Positions 50,012 to 60,672 of a DNA stretch of 64,000 bases are shown in pieces. The DNA is from Pseudomonadota bacterium. Its GTDB lineage: Bacteria; Pseudomonadota; Gammaproteobacteria; Burkholderiales; Burkholderiaceae_C. The DNA is taken from contig JAJZAQ010000001.1 in the NCBI GenBank assembly GCA_021799355.1, forward strand, positions 89,448 through 153,447. The letters run 5' to 3'. Under the pieces are notes generated by a model. That model made no database searches. It was not told the DNA's origin and was given only the letters and a program-made list of their open reading frames with translations. Made by a program: the position numbers and the translations under genes. Numbering within the stretch: position 1 is the first letter of the stretch; the number at the start of each line of letters is the position of its first letter.

Positions 50012-50596
50012 TCAAGCGAAGTTCTTTTCGGCAAACTCCCAATTCACCAGCTTGTCGAGGAAGGTGGTGACGAAGTCCGGGCGGCGGTTGCGGAAGTCGA
50101 TGTAGTACGCGTGTTCCCAGACGTCGATGGTCAACAGCGCCTTGTCCGCAGTGGTCAGCGGGGTCTGACCGTTGGAGGTGTTGACAATGTCCACCGTGCC
50201 GTCAGGCTTTTTCACCAGCCAGGTCCAACCTGAGCCGAAGTTGCCGACGGCTGATTTGTGGAACGCCTCTTTGAACGCGGCGTAACTGCCCCATTTGGCG
50301 TCGATGGCCGCAGCCAGCGCGCCCTTGGGTTGGCCGCCGCCGCCGGGCTTGAGGCACAGCCAGAAAAACGAGTGATTCCACACCTGCGCGGCGTTGTTGA
50401 AAATGCCCCCGGCTGGCGCTTTGCGAATGATGTCCTCCAGCGGCAGATCCTCGAATTCGGTGCCTTTGATCAGCGTGTTGGTGTTGTTCACGTAAGCCGC
50501 ATGGTGCTTGCCGTGGTGGTATTCGAGGGTTTCACGCGACATGTGCGGTTCGAGTGCGTCGGCGGCAAAGGGCAGGGCAGGCAGTTGGTGTTGCAT
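50012..50596 (-). CDS. sodB: superoxide dismutase (Fe-type)
   Basis: [53 protein letters not shown]. Confidence 0.96.
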   Translation of the reverse strand: MQHQLPALPFAADALEPHMSRETLEYHHGKHHAAYVNNTNTLIKGTEFEDLPLEDIIRKAPAGGIFNNAAQVWNHSFFWLCLKPGGGGQPKGALAAAIDAKWGSYAAFKEAFHKSAVGNFGSGWTWLVKKPDGTVDIVNTSNGQTPLTTADKALLTIDVWEHAYYIDFRNRRPDFVTTFLDKLVNWEFAEKNFA

Positions 50597-50699
50597 GAGC
50601 GTCTCCGGTGAGAGGAAAAAGCGAATGCAGGGCATTCTAGGCAGAGCCTTGCCGCCGTGCAGCGCCACGGTGTCCGCGGCCTGCGGCGGCACGCCGGCC

Positions 50700-51404
50700 T
50701 TACTCCGTGGCGCTCGAACTCCAGAACGCCTGGCGCACATATGGCAGGCTGGAAAGCTGCTGGGTGATGCGGTCGAGCTCGCCGGGTTCGACCGAATTGG
50801 CCAGCAGACGCACCTCGATTTCCACATCCTGCGCGCCAAACGGATGCACATCCATGTCCTGGTGGGGGTAGTGCGCCAGTTCGAGCAGATTTTCCAGCAT
50901 CGCCCGCGCGTCTTTCTGAAATTCGCGCTGTGCGATCAGCACGACGTTGACGGTGAGCTCGACCCCGGAGGTGTCGACCGGCTGGCGGCTGATGAAATTG
51001 ACCACAGGCCGCAGCAGGGTATTGGCGGCGAGGACGAACGCCGCGGCCAGGCCGGCCTCGGGCAGCAGACCGGCACCGCAGCACGCGCCCACGGCCGCCG
51101 ATCCCCACAGTGTCGCTGCGGTGTTCAGCCCGCGCACATTGCCTTCCTCACGCATGATGACCCCGGCGCCAAGAAAGCCGATGCCCGACACCACGTAGGC
51201 CAGCACGTGGACGGCGCCGGCGGCCTGCTCGATCCGCCCGGCCAGTCCGACGAACACCGCGGCGCCGAGCGCCACCAGCACATTGGTGCGCAGCCCGGCG
51301 GTACGCTGGCGGTATTGCCGCTCGACACCGATCAGCCCACCGAGCACGAAAGCGGCCAGCCAGTGCACGCCCATCGCGGCCAAGCCGTGGTCTTCCGGCG
51401 TCAT
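50700..51404 (-). CDS. MgtC/SapB family protein
   Basis: [67 protein letters not shown]. Confidence 0.93.
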   Translation of the reverse strand: MTPEDHGLAAMGVHWLAAFVLGGLIGVERQYRQRTAGLRTNVLVALGAAVFVGLAGRIEQAAGAVHVLAYVVSGIGFLGAGVIMREEGNVRGLNTAATLWGSAAVGACCGAGLLPEAGLAAAFVLAANTLLRPVVNFISRQPVDTSGVELTVNVVLIAQREFQKDARAMLENLLELAHYPHQDMDVHPFGAQDVEIEVRLLANSVEPGELDRITQQLSSLPYVRQAFWSSSATE

Positions 51405-51448
51405 GTCATCCCTTTGCGGCAAATGCTGCCGGGTGCGACGTGGAGGCG

Positions 51449-52641
51449 TCAGAACTCGAGGTGAAGCCGCACGCCCAGCACGGTGGCCGGCGGGTTGCTG
51501 CCGCCGGGATGCCACAGACGCTGCAGATCGGGCTGGATGTATACCCCGGATGCGGCTTTGTACGCATAGTTCAGTTCCACCACCGTTTCGGGGTGCGGCT
51601 GCGTCGCCAGATTGGCGCGCGCCAGCCCGAGGCTGAAGTTGTCGTCCGGACGCGAGGCGAACGGACGCTCGACACGCAGCCCGGCGCCGAGATAGTACGG
51701 CACGGGGTTGACCACGCCATTGCTAGCGGCGAGCTGGACGAATACGCCGAGCCGCGGGCCGCTGCGCAAATCCCAGCGGTGCTCGCCGATGGCGTAGGTA
51801 CCGCCGGTGGAGGGGCCGAGCTGCGGGTTGTTCTGCCGCAGATGCCACACGCCGAGTTTGACCACGTCCTGCGCCTGGCCATCGGCCAGCGCTCCGCTGC
51901 GTCGCGCCAGCTCCAGCAGGGCCAGCGCGCCGCTGCGCCAGATGCCGCTGAACCGCGGCGGGTTGGCCTGCCACACCCCGGCCTGCACGGCGTAGCCGTG
52001 ACCCAGATCCGCACCGGCCATGGCGCCCACCCCCGGCGTGGGGAAGGTGGCGATGTCGGCGTTGGCCGTGAGTGTGGGAACCGGCCCGAACGACGCGTTT
52101 TGCAACTGGCTGGCCAGGCCGACGCTGGCGAAGTAGTAATTCACGTCCATGATCCCGGCGCGGACAAAGGCCTTGCCGACATCCTGACGGTAGGTGAACT
52201 GGTACAGCCGCAGGAAATTGCCCGCCCAGTCGTTGCTCGTCGTCTGTACGGCGCCGGTTTGCGCCGGCAGGTTCCCCGTGCTGCGCAAACCCATCACGCT
52301 GAATTCGAACAGGCCACCTGACCACAGCCCGGCTTTGGCCGTGTCGAACTCGCCGCCGAGCTGTAGCAAAGAATCGGCGGCGGAACCCCGGCGCAGCCCA
52401 CCGGCCAACGGCGTGATGATTTCGCTGTCCCAATGGCCGGAGAATGACAACCCGTTTTCGAACGTCTTGAACGGGGGCAGCACCGGGGCGTTGAACGGCG
52501 CGACCTGGAATTCACCGGGGTTGTCTGCCGCGCTGGCAACCGCCGCATCGGGCAGGGTCTGCGCCGAAGCCGGCCAGCCCCCAGGCCCAGGGCCCCGGCC
52601 AGCACGGCGGAAAAAATCGCGGAATGTCGGCGTTGCAGCAT
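51449..52641 (-). pseudogene. carbohydrate-selective (OprB-like) porin, frameshifted in its signal peptide
   Basis: Mature barrel (ENGLSFSGHWDSEIITPLAGGLRRG...[10 protein letters not shown]) in one frame; MLQRRHSAIFSAVLAGALGLG in another. One extra base at the C5/G5 tract 52579-52583 restores a continuous ORF ending the signal peptide in ASAQ. Confidence 0.75.
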
Positions 52642-52773
52642 GATGAAAGGTGCATTGTGGCGGCGCAAGGATGACGCGCACATGACGACGCAAAAGCGCC
52701 TCCGTCCCGGCGAGGAACCGGGAGTAAATAATAATGATTCGCAAATGCGGGCCAGCAGGCCGGCTGAACGGGC

Positions 52774-53001
52774 TCAGCCGGCCACCCGGCCGCTGGTGAA
52801 TGCCCAGGCGACGATGACCGTCAAAACGACGATGTACAGGCGCAGCCCCCAAAACAGGGCGTGCTGCCAGGGCTTGAGGTGGGTGGCGCGATGCACCTCG
52901 GGCAGAGGCTGCAGCCAGCCTTCCTGCTGTGCAATCTGTGCCAGGCGGGCCGATTCGGCCTCGGTCGCATGCCGGCGTTCAGCGGGGGTATGGTGTTGCA
53001 T
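52774..53001 (-). CDS. small single-TM protein downstream of the NRAMP-family gene
   Basis: 75 aa; C-terminal TM segment HALFWGLRLYIVVLTVIVAWAFTSG. Confidence 0.65.
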   Translation of the reverse strand: MQHHTPAERRHATEAESARLAQIAQQEGWLQPLPEVHRATHLKPWQHALFWGLRLYIVVLTVIVAWAFTSGRVAG

Positions 53002-53020
53002 GGCCGGTTCTCCAGGACGG

Positions 53021-54388
53021 TCAGTTGCCGAAGGCGTGAGGAAACAGCGTGGCGATGCCGTACAGCACGTTGCACACGATCAGGCCGGTCATCACCGCCC
53101 AGCTCAGCGCGTTGCGCAGCGGGGTATTGACATACTCGCCCATCAACTCGCGGTCGTTGAGCAGCAGCAGGAGGAACAGCAGCGCCGATGGCATGAACAC
53201 GGTGGCGATGACCTGCACCGACAGGTTGAGGAAACCCAGCGGCACGTGCGGCAGCAGCACCACCGCGGCGGCCAGCGTGGTGCCGGCCAGCGCAGGGGCG
53301 TAGAACCAGACAGCCTGGCGCGGCGGCGCGTTGATCGACCGCGGAATGTCGAAGGCCTCGCCGATGGCCCAGGCGGAACTCGCGGTGATGACGATCGAGG
53401 CGATCAGCCCGGCCTCCATCAGGCCCAGGGCGAACAGCGCCATCGGCACGTCGCCGAGTTTGGCATCGATGCTTTTGAGCACGGCGTCGAATTCCAGGTT
53501 GCTGGCGTCGGGTGCACCATGCAGCGTTTGCGCCGCCAGAATGATCAGCGCCATGGCCACGAGCATCATGCCAACGATGCCTAGCTTGAGTTCGCGACGG
53601 CTGGCGACGATGTCCTTGGGCAGCACGCCTTTGTCGACGACGCACGATTGCTGGAAAAACAGCTGCCACGGAGCGATGGTCGTGCCGATATTTGCCGACA
53701 GCAGCACCAAGAACGTCACGGAAAGGAAACCCCCGGGCACGACCCAGCCGTGTCCGCCGAAAGCTGCGGCCACGGCGTGCCAGTCAGGATGCGCCATGAA
53801 CGCCAGCGGCACGAACACCAGGTTGAACGCAGCCACGGCCAGCGCCACCCGCTCCCAGGTGTAATAGCGCAGCGCAATCAGCGTGAAGGCAATGAACGCC
53901 AGCGCCGCCGGCACGGTGATCCACGCGGCAATGCCCAGCACCTCGCCGCCAATGCGGATGCCGACGAACTCGGTCATCAGGGTCAGGACGTTGGCCGCGA
54001 CCAGATCGATCAGCGAGAACCAGCCCCAGAACGGGCCGTAACGCTTCCAGATCAGCTCGGCATGGCCGCGGCGGGTGACGGCGCCCAGCCGGATGGTCAT
54101 TTCCTGCACCAGATAGGCGATGAAACCCAGCAGAATCATCATCGGCAGAAAAATCCCCAGGCCGTAGGCGGCACCGGTTTGCGCATAGGTGAGGACGCCG
54201 CCGGCATCGTTGTCGCCGAGCATCACCAGCACGCCGGGCCCGATCAGCGCCAGGCCGAGCGCCAGACGGTTCCACAGCCCGCGGCGGCTGCGCAGTTCGT
54301 GCAGCATCAGCCGGTCGCGCAGGCGGTGTTCCAGCCCGGCCAGGTCGGGGTTGGCCGGGGCCAGGACGTGTTCTTGCGGGGCGCTCAT
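53021..54388 (-). CDS. divergent NRAMP-family divalent metal transporter
   Basis: GPGVLVMLGDNDAGGVLTYAQTGAAYG and LLSANIGTTIAPWQLFFQQS in the positions of TM1 and TM6; 11-12 TM. Confidence 0.85.
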   Translation of the reverse strand: MSAPQEHVLAPANPDLAGLEHRLRDRLMLHELRSRRGLWNRLALGLALIGPGVLVMLGDNDAGGVLTYAQTGAAYGLGIFLPMMILLGFIAYLVQEMTIRLGAVTRRGHAELIWKRYGPFWGWFSLIDLVAANVLTLMTEFVGIRIGGEVLGIAAWITVPAALAFIAFTLIALRYYTWERVALAVAAFNLVFVPLAFMAHPDWHAVAAAFGGHGWVVPGGFLSVTFLVLLSANIGTTIAPWQLFFQQSCVVDKGVLPKDIVASRRELKLGIVGMMLVAMALIILAAQTLHGAPDASNLEFDAVLKSIDAKLGDVPMALFALGLMEAGLIASIVITASSAWAIGEAFDIPRSINAPPRQAVWFYAPALAGTTLAAAVVLLPHVPLGFLNLSVQVIATVFMPSALLFLLLLLNDRELMGEYVNTPLRNALSWAVMTGLIVCNVLYGIATLFPHAFGN

Positions 54389-54579
54389 TCCACTCCCCCC
54401 TGGCGGTGCGGTGCAGACAGCGAAACACCGAGCGCGGCGGCGTGTAGCCGCGGCCAGCCACTGGCTGGCGCCTGCGGGCTGCGCGGCGCTGGCCGCGATG
54501 CAGACGGGTTGGGCAGGGCGCCGAGCTGGCGCAGCCACAAGCCGCGGTGTGTCACGCGGAAAAGATCCTGGATCTGCAT
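54385..54579 (-). CDS. short proline-rich leader ORF upstream of the NRAMP-family gene
   Basis: MQIQDLFRVTHRGLWLRQLGALPNPSASRPAPRSPQAPASGWPRLH...; strong SD GGAAGGAGG; TGA overlaps the transporter ATG. Confidence 0.5.
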   Translation of the reverse strand: MQIQDLFRVTHRGLWLRQLGALPNPSASRPAPRSPQAPASGWPRLHAAALGVSLSAPHRQGGVE

Positions 54580-54757
54580 ACCTTCCTCCTTCCGTCTGCG
54601 GCGCGGGCAGACGGCAAACTCACCGGGACGAACCCGATGTGACTGCGGCATGGATGCCCACACCGCAGCGGTTGACAACAAGAAGAGGGGGGATGCTGCG
54701 CCCCGCTTGCGCCAATCCGCGGCATGGGTTGCGCGGAAGGGCTGCGTTGCACGCGGG

Positions 54758-54849
54758 GCGTCGCGTCACCACCGGCCGGTAGCGGCCGGGCGACGCAGGA
54801 ATTGTCGACAGGCCGCCTTCAGGCGTTCACTTCACGAATCGATCGACAA
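54758..54849 (-). other. structured 5' leader (two compound hairpins) upstream of the NRAMP leader ORF
   Basis: TTGTCGA...TCGACAA enclosing CGCC-TGAA-GGCG, then GCGTCGC...GCGACGC enclosing CCGGCC-GCTACC-GGCCGG. Confidence 0.45.
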
Positions 54850-54975
54850 CTACCAGAACTGTCCATTGAGTCACACTGCGCCGCAGTCGGCGCAATTCAC
54901 CAAAGCACAAAATCATAATCGCAGTTTGCGCGCTGCAACAAGGGGTATGGCAGCGTGCGCGGCAGAAAAATGCAA

Positions 54976-56382
54976 TCAGATGTCACCGTGATGCCTGGGC
55001 CGCGCGGCGCACGGGGACTGCGGCTCATCCAGCGGATGGCGCAGCGTGGAAATCTGCGCGATCTGCAACTGCCTGGCCTGGCTGGCGTCGGCCAGCTGCA
55101 CCACCTGTCCGCTGTGCAGCGCGGCCAGATGCAGGGCGCGACCGCTGGCGTCCAGACCGAGCAGGTAGCCGCGCGCCAGGGTGGCGCGCGGGCTGAGCAG
55201 CTGCAGGTGCGCGGCGGCCCGGTCCAGGCGCAACTGCAGGCGTTCGAGCTGGCGGTGCACGACGTCGGGCAGGCGTTGGCGCAGCAGCGTCAGCGCCTGC
55301 GCCTGGGCGGATAGGCGCTGCTGCGTGGCATGACGCAGCCGTTGCTCCAGGGCCTCCAGGCGCGTTCCCTGCCGAGCGGGCAGGGTGGTGAGTGCGCGCT
55401 GCAGCGTCCAGCCCAGCTCGGTCAGGCGGCGCTGCGGCGCCGCCAGCAGGGCGGCGGCCTGCGGCCAGCGCAGCGCCAGCCGGTCGCAACGCTGTTGTTC
55501 GCGTTGCAGCTGGCGTTGCATGGCGTGGCGCAGCCGGCGCGTGAGCTGGTCGAGCTGCGCACCGAGCTGGGCCTGCGCGGCCACGCCGAGTTCGGCCGCT
55601 GCCGTCGGTGTGGGCGCGCGCAGGTCGGCGGCGAAATCGGCCAGCGTGAAGTCGGTTTCATGGCCCACGCCGCTGACCACCGGCAGGGTGCAGGCGGCAA
55701 TGGCGCGAACCAGGGTTTCGTCGTTGAACGCCCACAGATCGTCCAGACTGCCGCCGCCGCGCACGAGCAGCAGCAGATCGACCTCCTGGCGCGACTGCGC
55801 CGTGCGCAGGGCGGCGGTCAACTCGGCAGGCGCCTGCGGCCCCTGCACACTGGCCGGGTAAACGACGACCGGCACGTGCGGGCTGCGGCGGCGCAGGGCC
55901 GTGAGCACATCGCGCAGCGCCGCGGCCTGCAGCGAGGTGATGATGCCCACGGCACGCGGCAGCACCGGCAACGGGCGTTTGCGTGCGGCGTCGAACACGC
56001 CTTCGGCCTGCAATTTGGCTTTGAGCCGCATGAAGGCTTCGAGCAAGGCGCCAGCGCCATCGTGCTGCACACTGTCCACCAGCAGCTGCAGATCGCCGCG
56101 CGGTTCGTAAATCGTCACCGTGGCGCGCAGCCGCACGCGCAAGCCGTCGCGCAGCACCAGCCCGGCGGCGGCTGCACGCTGGCGAAACAGCACGCAGCGT
56201 AGTTGTGCCGTGCCGTTTTCGTCCTTGAGGTTGAAGTAGGTGTGACCGCTGGCGGCGCGGACCACGGCGGAGAGCTCGCCGCGCACGGTGACGGTGTTGA
56301 AGCGCGACTGCAAAGCGTCAGCGAACGCCTGGACCAGGTCGCCGACCGTCCACACGCTGGCATCTGCGGAGGCGAATTTCAT
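54976..56382 (-). CDS. xseA: exodeoxyribonuclease VII large subunit
   Basis: WTVGDLVQAFADALQSRFNTVTVRGELSAVVRAASGHTYFNLKDENGTAQLRCVLF; RGGGSLDDLWAFNDETLVRAI; GVGHETDFTLADFAADLRAPTPTAAAEL. Confidence 0.97.
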   Translation of the reverse strand: MKFASADASVWTVGDLVQAFADALQSRFNTVTVRGELSAVVRAASGHTYFNLKDENGTAQLRCVLFRQRAAAAGLVLRDGLRVRLRATVTIYEPRGDLQLLVDSVQHDGAGALLEAFMRLKAKLQAEGVFDAARKRPLPVLPRAVGIITSLQAAALRDVLTALRRRSPHVPVVVYPASVQGPQAPAELTAALRTAQSRQEVDLLLLVRGGGSLDDLWAFNDETLVRAIAACTLPVVSGVGHETDFTLADFAADLRAPTPTAAAELGVAAQAQLGAQLDQLTRRLRHAMQRQLQREQQRCDRLALRWPQAAALLAAPQRRLTELGWTLQRALTTLPARQGTRLEALEQRLRHATQQRLSAQAQALTLLRQRLPDVVHRQLERLQLRLDRAAAHLQLLSPRATLARGYLLGLDASGRALHLAALHSGQVVQLADASQARQLQIAQISTLRHPLDEPQSPCAARPRHHGDI

Positions 56383-56494
56383 GGCAGATTTTCCAGGCGG
56401 GAGCGGGCTGCGGCAGCAGGATGTGCACAGCACAGGCAGGGCAGGGCGCTGGCGGCGTGCAGCGGAAAAACCGCTGGGGCTATTGTGCAAGTCA

Positions 56495-56509
56495 TTGATT
56501 TCAAATCAA
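56495..56509. other. perfect 15-bp palindrome in the xseA/exbB divergent intergenic region
   Basis: TTGATTTCAAATCAA (7-1-7). Confidence 0.5.
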
Positions 56510-56788
56510 AAAATGTTGATTAAAAAAGCGTCACATTAAGCCGAAGGCTTGATTTTGCGGCATTTGGCCCGGCGATCCAGCGTTTGCCCACAGAGTTGTC
56601 CACAGAATGTTGGGATAACTGCGGCCGGTGGAGCCGACGGGAGCAGGGCTACGGTTTCTGCGTGAGCGGGCGGGATGAGGGCCCGAGGGCGTTTGCCGCT
56701 TGGCGTGCGGCGTGGCCGGGCATAATGCGCGGTTGCATGGGGAGAGTCAACGTCCGGCGTGGCCGGAATGGACGAGAGGGACGATTGC

Positions 56789-57409
56789 ATGTTTCACATG
56801 GTGCAGGCCGCAGGCTGGCCGATCTGGCCGTTGATTTTGTGCTCGATCGTGGCGCTGGCGGTGATTTTCGAGCGGCTGTCTGCGCTGCGACGCGCACGCA
56901 TCCTGCCGCCCAAATTGCTCGACGAAGCGCTGACCGTCTCGGCACGGCAGTTGCCGACGGAGGACGTGATCGACAAACTCGAACGCAATTCGCCGTTGGG
57001 GGCGGTGCTGGCCAGCGGGTTCCGCTCGGTATTGCGTCCGCACGCCAGCGCCGAGGGGCTGCAAGAAGATCTGGAAAACGCCGGGCGGCACCAGGTGTAC
57101 CGGTTGCAGAAATACCTCAACGCGCTGGCCACGGTGGCGTCGGCTGCGCCACTGCTCGGCCTGCTGGGCACCGTCGTGGGGATGATCGAAATTTTTGGCT
57201 CGCAGACTGCCGCGGGAACGGACCCTGCGGTGCTCGCCCACGGCATTTCGGTGGCGCTTTACAACACGGCGTTTGGCCTGATCGTGGCCGTGCCGTCGCT
57301 GATTTTCTACCGTTATTTCCGCAGCCGGGTGGACGACTACACCGTCGATCTGGAGCAGGCCGCACGCCGGCTGGCAACCCATTTGCAAATGTATCTGCCG
57401 CGCGATTGA
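56789..57409 (+). CDS. exbB: ExbB/MotA/TolQ proton channel family protein
   Basis: APLLGLLGTVVGMIEIFGSQTAAGTDPAVLAHGISVALYNTAFGLIVAVPSLIFYRYF. Confidence 0.93.
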   Translation: MFHMVQAAGWPIWPLILCSIVALAVIFERLSALRRARILPPKLLDEALTVSARQLPTEDVIDKLERNSPLGAVLASGFRSVLRPHASAEGLQEDLENAGRHQVYRLQKYLNALATVASAAPLLGLLGTVVGMIEIFGSQTAAGTDPAVLAHGISVALYNTAFGLIVAVPSLIFYRYFRSRVDDYTVDLEQAARRLATHLQMYLPRD

Positions 57410-57422
57410 GCCGCTGTCCGCC

Positions 57423-57845
57423 ATGAACTTCAAGCGCCAGACGACGGAAGACCCCGAGGTCAACCTCATTCCGCTGATCGACGTGTTGCTGGTCATCCTG
57501 ATTTTTTTGATGATCAGCACCACGTATTCCAAATTCACCGAGCTCAAAATCACCCTGCCGACCGCCGACGCGGAAAAACTCCAGAGCAACCCGCAGGAAA
57601 TCGTCGTCGCCGTCAGCAGCGGCGGGGAGTACGCGGTGAACAGGCACATCCTGCCGCAGCGCAGCGTTGCGGCGCTGACGCAGGCGCTGCTCGACGCGGC
57701 CAAGGGCAAGCCGGACAGCATGGTGATCATCAGCGCGGACGCGCAGGCCACGCAGCAGTCCGTGGTCAACGTCATGGAAGCCGCGCGGGCCGCGGGTTTG
57801 AGCCGGCTGACCTTCGCCACGCAAAAATCGCCGGCCGGGGGATGA
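57423..57845 (+). CDS. exbD: ExbD/TolR biopolymer transport protein
   Basis: EVNLIPLIDVLLVILIFLMISTTYSKFTELKITLPTADAE. Confidence 0.95.
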   Translation: MNFKRQTTEDPEVNLIPLIDVLLVILIFLMISTTYSKFTELKITLPTADAEKLQSNPQEIVVAVSSGGEYAVNRHILPQRSVAALTQALLDAAKGKPDSMVIISADAQATQQSVVNVMEAARAAGLSRLTFATQKSPAGG

Positions 57846-58888
57846 GCGCGTCGGCGGCAGACACCGGCTGGCCGCGCTGCTGGCAGCAGCGCACGGCGCT
57901 GAGCGGGGTGCTGTGGCCGCTATCACGGCTGTTTGCCGCAGTCAGCGCGCTGCGCCGCGCCGGCTACCGTCACGGGCTGCTGCGGGCAACCCGGGTCGGC
58001 GTGCCCGTCGTCGTGGTGGGCAACTTGACCGTCGGCGGGGCGGGAAAAACTCCGGTGATCGCCGCGCTGGCAACGGCGCTGCGGCAGGCCGGCTGGCAGC
58101 CTGGGGTGATTTCCCGCGGTTACGGTGGCCGTGGCGGCAGGCGCGGCTCGCTGCCGGTTCACGCGGACAGCGACCCCGTGCAGTGTGGAGACGAGCCCGT
58201 GCTGCTGGCGCGGCTGACCGGCTGCCCGGTGCAGGTCGGGCGCGACCGCGCGCAGGCGGCGCGCGATTTGCTCTCCGCGCATGCGGCGGTCGATGTGCTG
58301 CTCAGCGACGACGGACTGCAGCATCTGGCGCTGGCGCGCGACGTCGAACTGGTCGTGGTCGACGCGCGACGCTGGGGCAACGGCCTGCTGCTGCCCGCCG
58401 GGCCGTTGCGTGAACCGGTCTCGCGCCAGCGCGACGCCACTCTGGGGCCTGCTGCGGTGCTGGCCGAGATTGCCGGCGGCGGCAGGCATTTCGCCATAGA
58501 CCGCCACCTCGGTGACATCACCCACCTGACCAGCGGCGAGCGGCTCAACCCTGAGGAGTTTGCCGCGCGGTATGCCGGGCAGTCGCTGGGCGCGCTGGCC
58601 GGCATCGGCCATCCGGGGCAGTTTTTTGCCATGCTGCGCGCGGCCGGGTTGGCGGTGCAGGGTGCCGCCGTCGGCGACCACCAAGCGCTACGTGAGGCCG
58701 ATTTTTCCCGCTTCCCGCCCGCCTGCCCGGTGCTGGTGACGGAAAAAGACGCCATAAAATCGGCGCATCTGCCGCCGGCGCTGCGCCAGCGCATGTGGGT
58801 GGCGGGCTTGCGGCTGAATCTTCCTGCCGACCTGCTGCCCTGGCTGGAACACAAATTGGAGAATGCGCGTGGACTCCCGACTTCTTGA
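57842..58888 (+). CDS. lpxK: tetraacyldisaccharide 4'-kinase
   Basis: [80 protein letters not shown]. Confidence 0.96.
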   Translation: MSASAADTGWPRCWQQRTALSGVLWPLSRLFAAVSALRRAGYRHGLLRATRVGVPVVVVGNLTVGGAGKTPVIAALATALRQAGWQPGVISRGYGGRGGRRGSLPVHADSDPVQCGDEPVLLARLTGCPVQVGRDRAQAARDLLSAHAAVDVLLSDDGLQHLALARDVELVVVDARRWGNGLLLPAGPLREPVSRQRDATLGPAAVLAEIAGGGRHFAIDRHLGDITHLTSGERLNPEEFAARYAGQSLGALAGIGHPGQFFAMLRAAGLAVQGAAVGDHQALREADFSRFPPACPVLVTEKDAIKSAHLPPALRQRMWVAGLRLNLPADLLPWLEHKLENARGLPTS

Positions 58889-59084
58889 CCTACTCGTCTG
58901 CCCGATTTGCAAAGGATCGCTGCAGTACGACCGCGACGCGCAGGAGCTCATCTGCCCGCGCGACAAGCTCGCCTATCCGGTGCGCGATGGCATTCCGCTG
59001 ATGCTGGTCGACCTGGCGCGGGACCTGACAGCTGCCGAGCCGCCGGTAGCCGGTCCCCGTGCCGATACGGGCGTGGCGGCGTGA
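58863..59084 (+). CDS. Trm112 family protein
   Basis: [50 protein letters not shown]. Confidence 0.94.
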   Translation: MRVDSRLLDLLVCPICKGSLQYDRDAQELICPRDKLAYPVRDGIPLMLVDLARDLTAAEPPVAGPRADTGVAA

Positions 59085-59884
59085 GCACTGCTGCGCCGCC
59101 GTTTTGGGTGTTGATTCCGGCGCGGCTGGCGTCGAGCCGGCTGCCGCACAAACCGCTGGCTGACATCGGCGGAGCGCCGATGGTCGTGCGCGTGGCCCAA
59201 CGCCTGGGGCGCAGTGGGGCGCAGGCCGTGGTCGTCGCCTGCGACGACGCGTCCATCGTCCAGGCCTGCGCGGCGCACGGTGTGCAGGCGGTGCTGACCC
59301 GTGCCGATCACGCCAGCGGCACCGACCGGTTGGCCGAGGCTGCGGCGCTGCTGGGTGTGCCCGATGACGCCATCGTCGTCAATGTGCAGGGTGACGAGCC
59401 GCTGATCGAGCCGTCGCTGGCTGCCGCCTGCGCCGCACTGCTGCACGCCACGCCGCACGCCGACATGGCGACCTGCGCGCACCGCATCGACGATGCCGCG
59501 GAGATTTTCAGCCCGCACGTGGTCAAGGTGGTGCTCGATGCCCGCAGCCTGGCGCTGTACTTTTCGCGTGCGCCGATTCCCTGGCAGCGTGACGCCTATG
59601 TGCTGACCGACCGCGGCTGGCAGCTGCAGGGCGATGGCGCGCAGCCGGTGTACCGGCACATCGGCGTGTACGCCTACCGCCATGCGTTTCTGCGCCGCTA
59701 CGCCGCCTTGCCGCCCGCGCCGCTGGAACACAGCGAGGCGCTGGAACAATTGCGCGCGCTGTGGCACGGCCATCGCATCGCCGTTCACCTCACGCCGCAC
59801 GCCCCAGGGCCGGGGGTGGATACTCCGGCGGACCTGCAGCGCGTGCGCGCCGTGTGGGCGCGGCAGCAGGCGGACGCACCCTGA
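59081..59884 (+). CDS. kdsB: 3-deoxy-manno-octulosonate cytidylyltransferase
   Basis: [79 protein letters not shown] start. Confidence 0.96.
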   Translation: MSTAAPPFWVLIPARLASSRLPHKPLADIGGAPMVVRVAQRLGRSGAQAVVVACDDASIVQACAAHGVQAVLTRADHASGTDRLAEAAALLGVPDDAIVVNVQGDEPLIEPSLAAACAALLHATPHADMATCAHRIDDAAEIFSPHVVKVVLDARSLALYFSRAPIPWQRDAYVLTDRGWQLQGDGAQPVYRHIGVYAYRHAFLRRYAALPPAPLEHSEALEQLRALWHGHRIAVHLTPHAPGPGVDTPADLQRVRAVWARQQADAP

Positions 59885-59985
59885 TGCGCTGTGCATGCGG
59901 TCTGCGCAGACACGTCCGGGGCGGCGCTGGTCAGCGTCGCGGCAGACCGGTCTGCTATTCTGAAATGCTGCAGATCGACAACTGA

Positions 59986-60651
<666 letters not shown>

Positions 60652-60672
60652 ACCCGTAGGCAGGAGATCGCG

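Noticed and set aside
54758-54849. Leader hairpins as a yybP-ykoY or M-box riboswitch
   Set aside because: The conserved loop sequences of those classes were not recognisable by eye, so no class assigned.
56495-56509. FNR box call for TTGATTTCAAATCAA
   Set aside because: Half-sites are separated by 5 rather than 4 nt; kept only as an unexplained palindrome.
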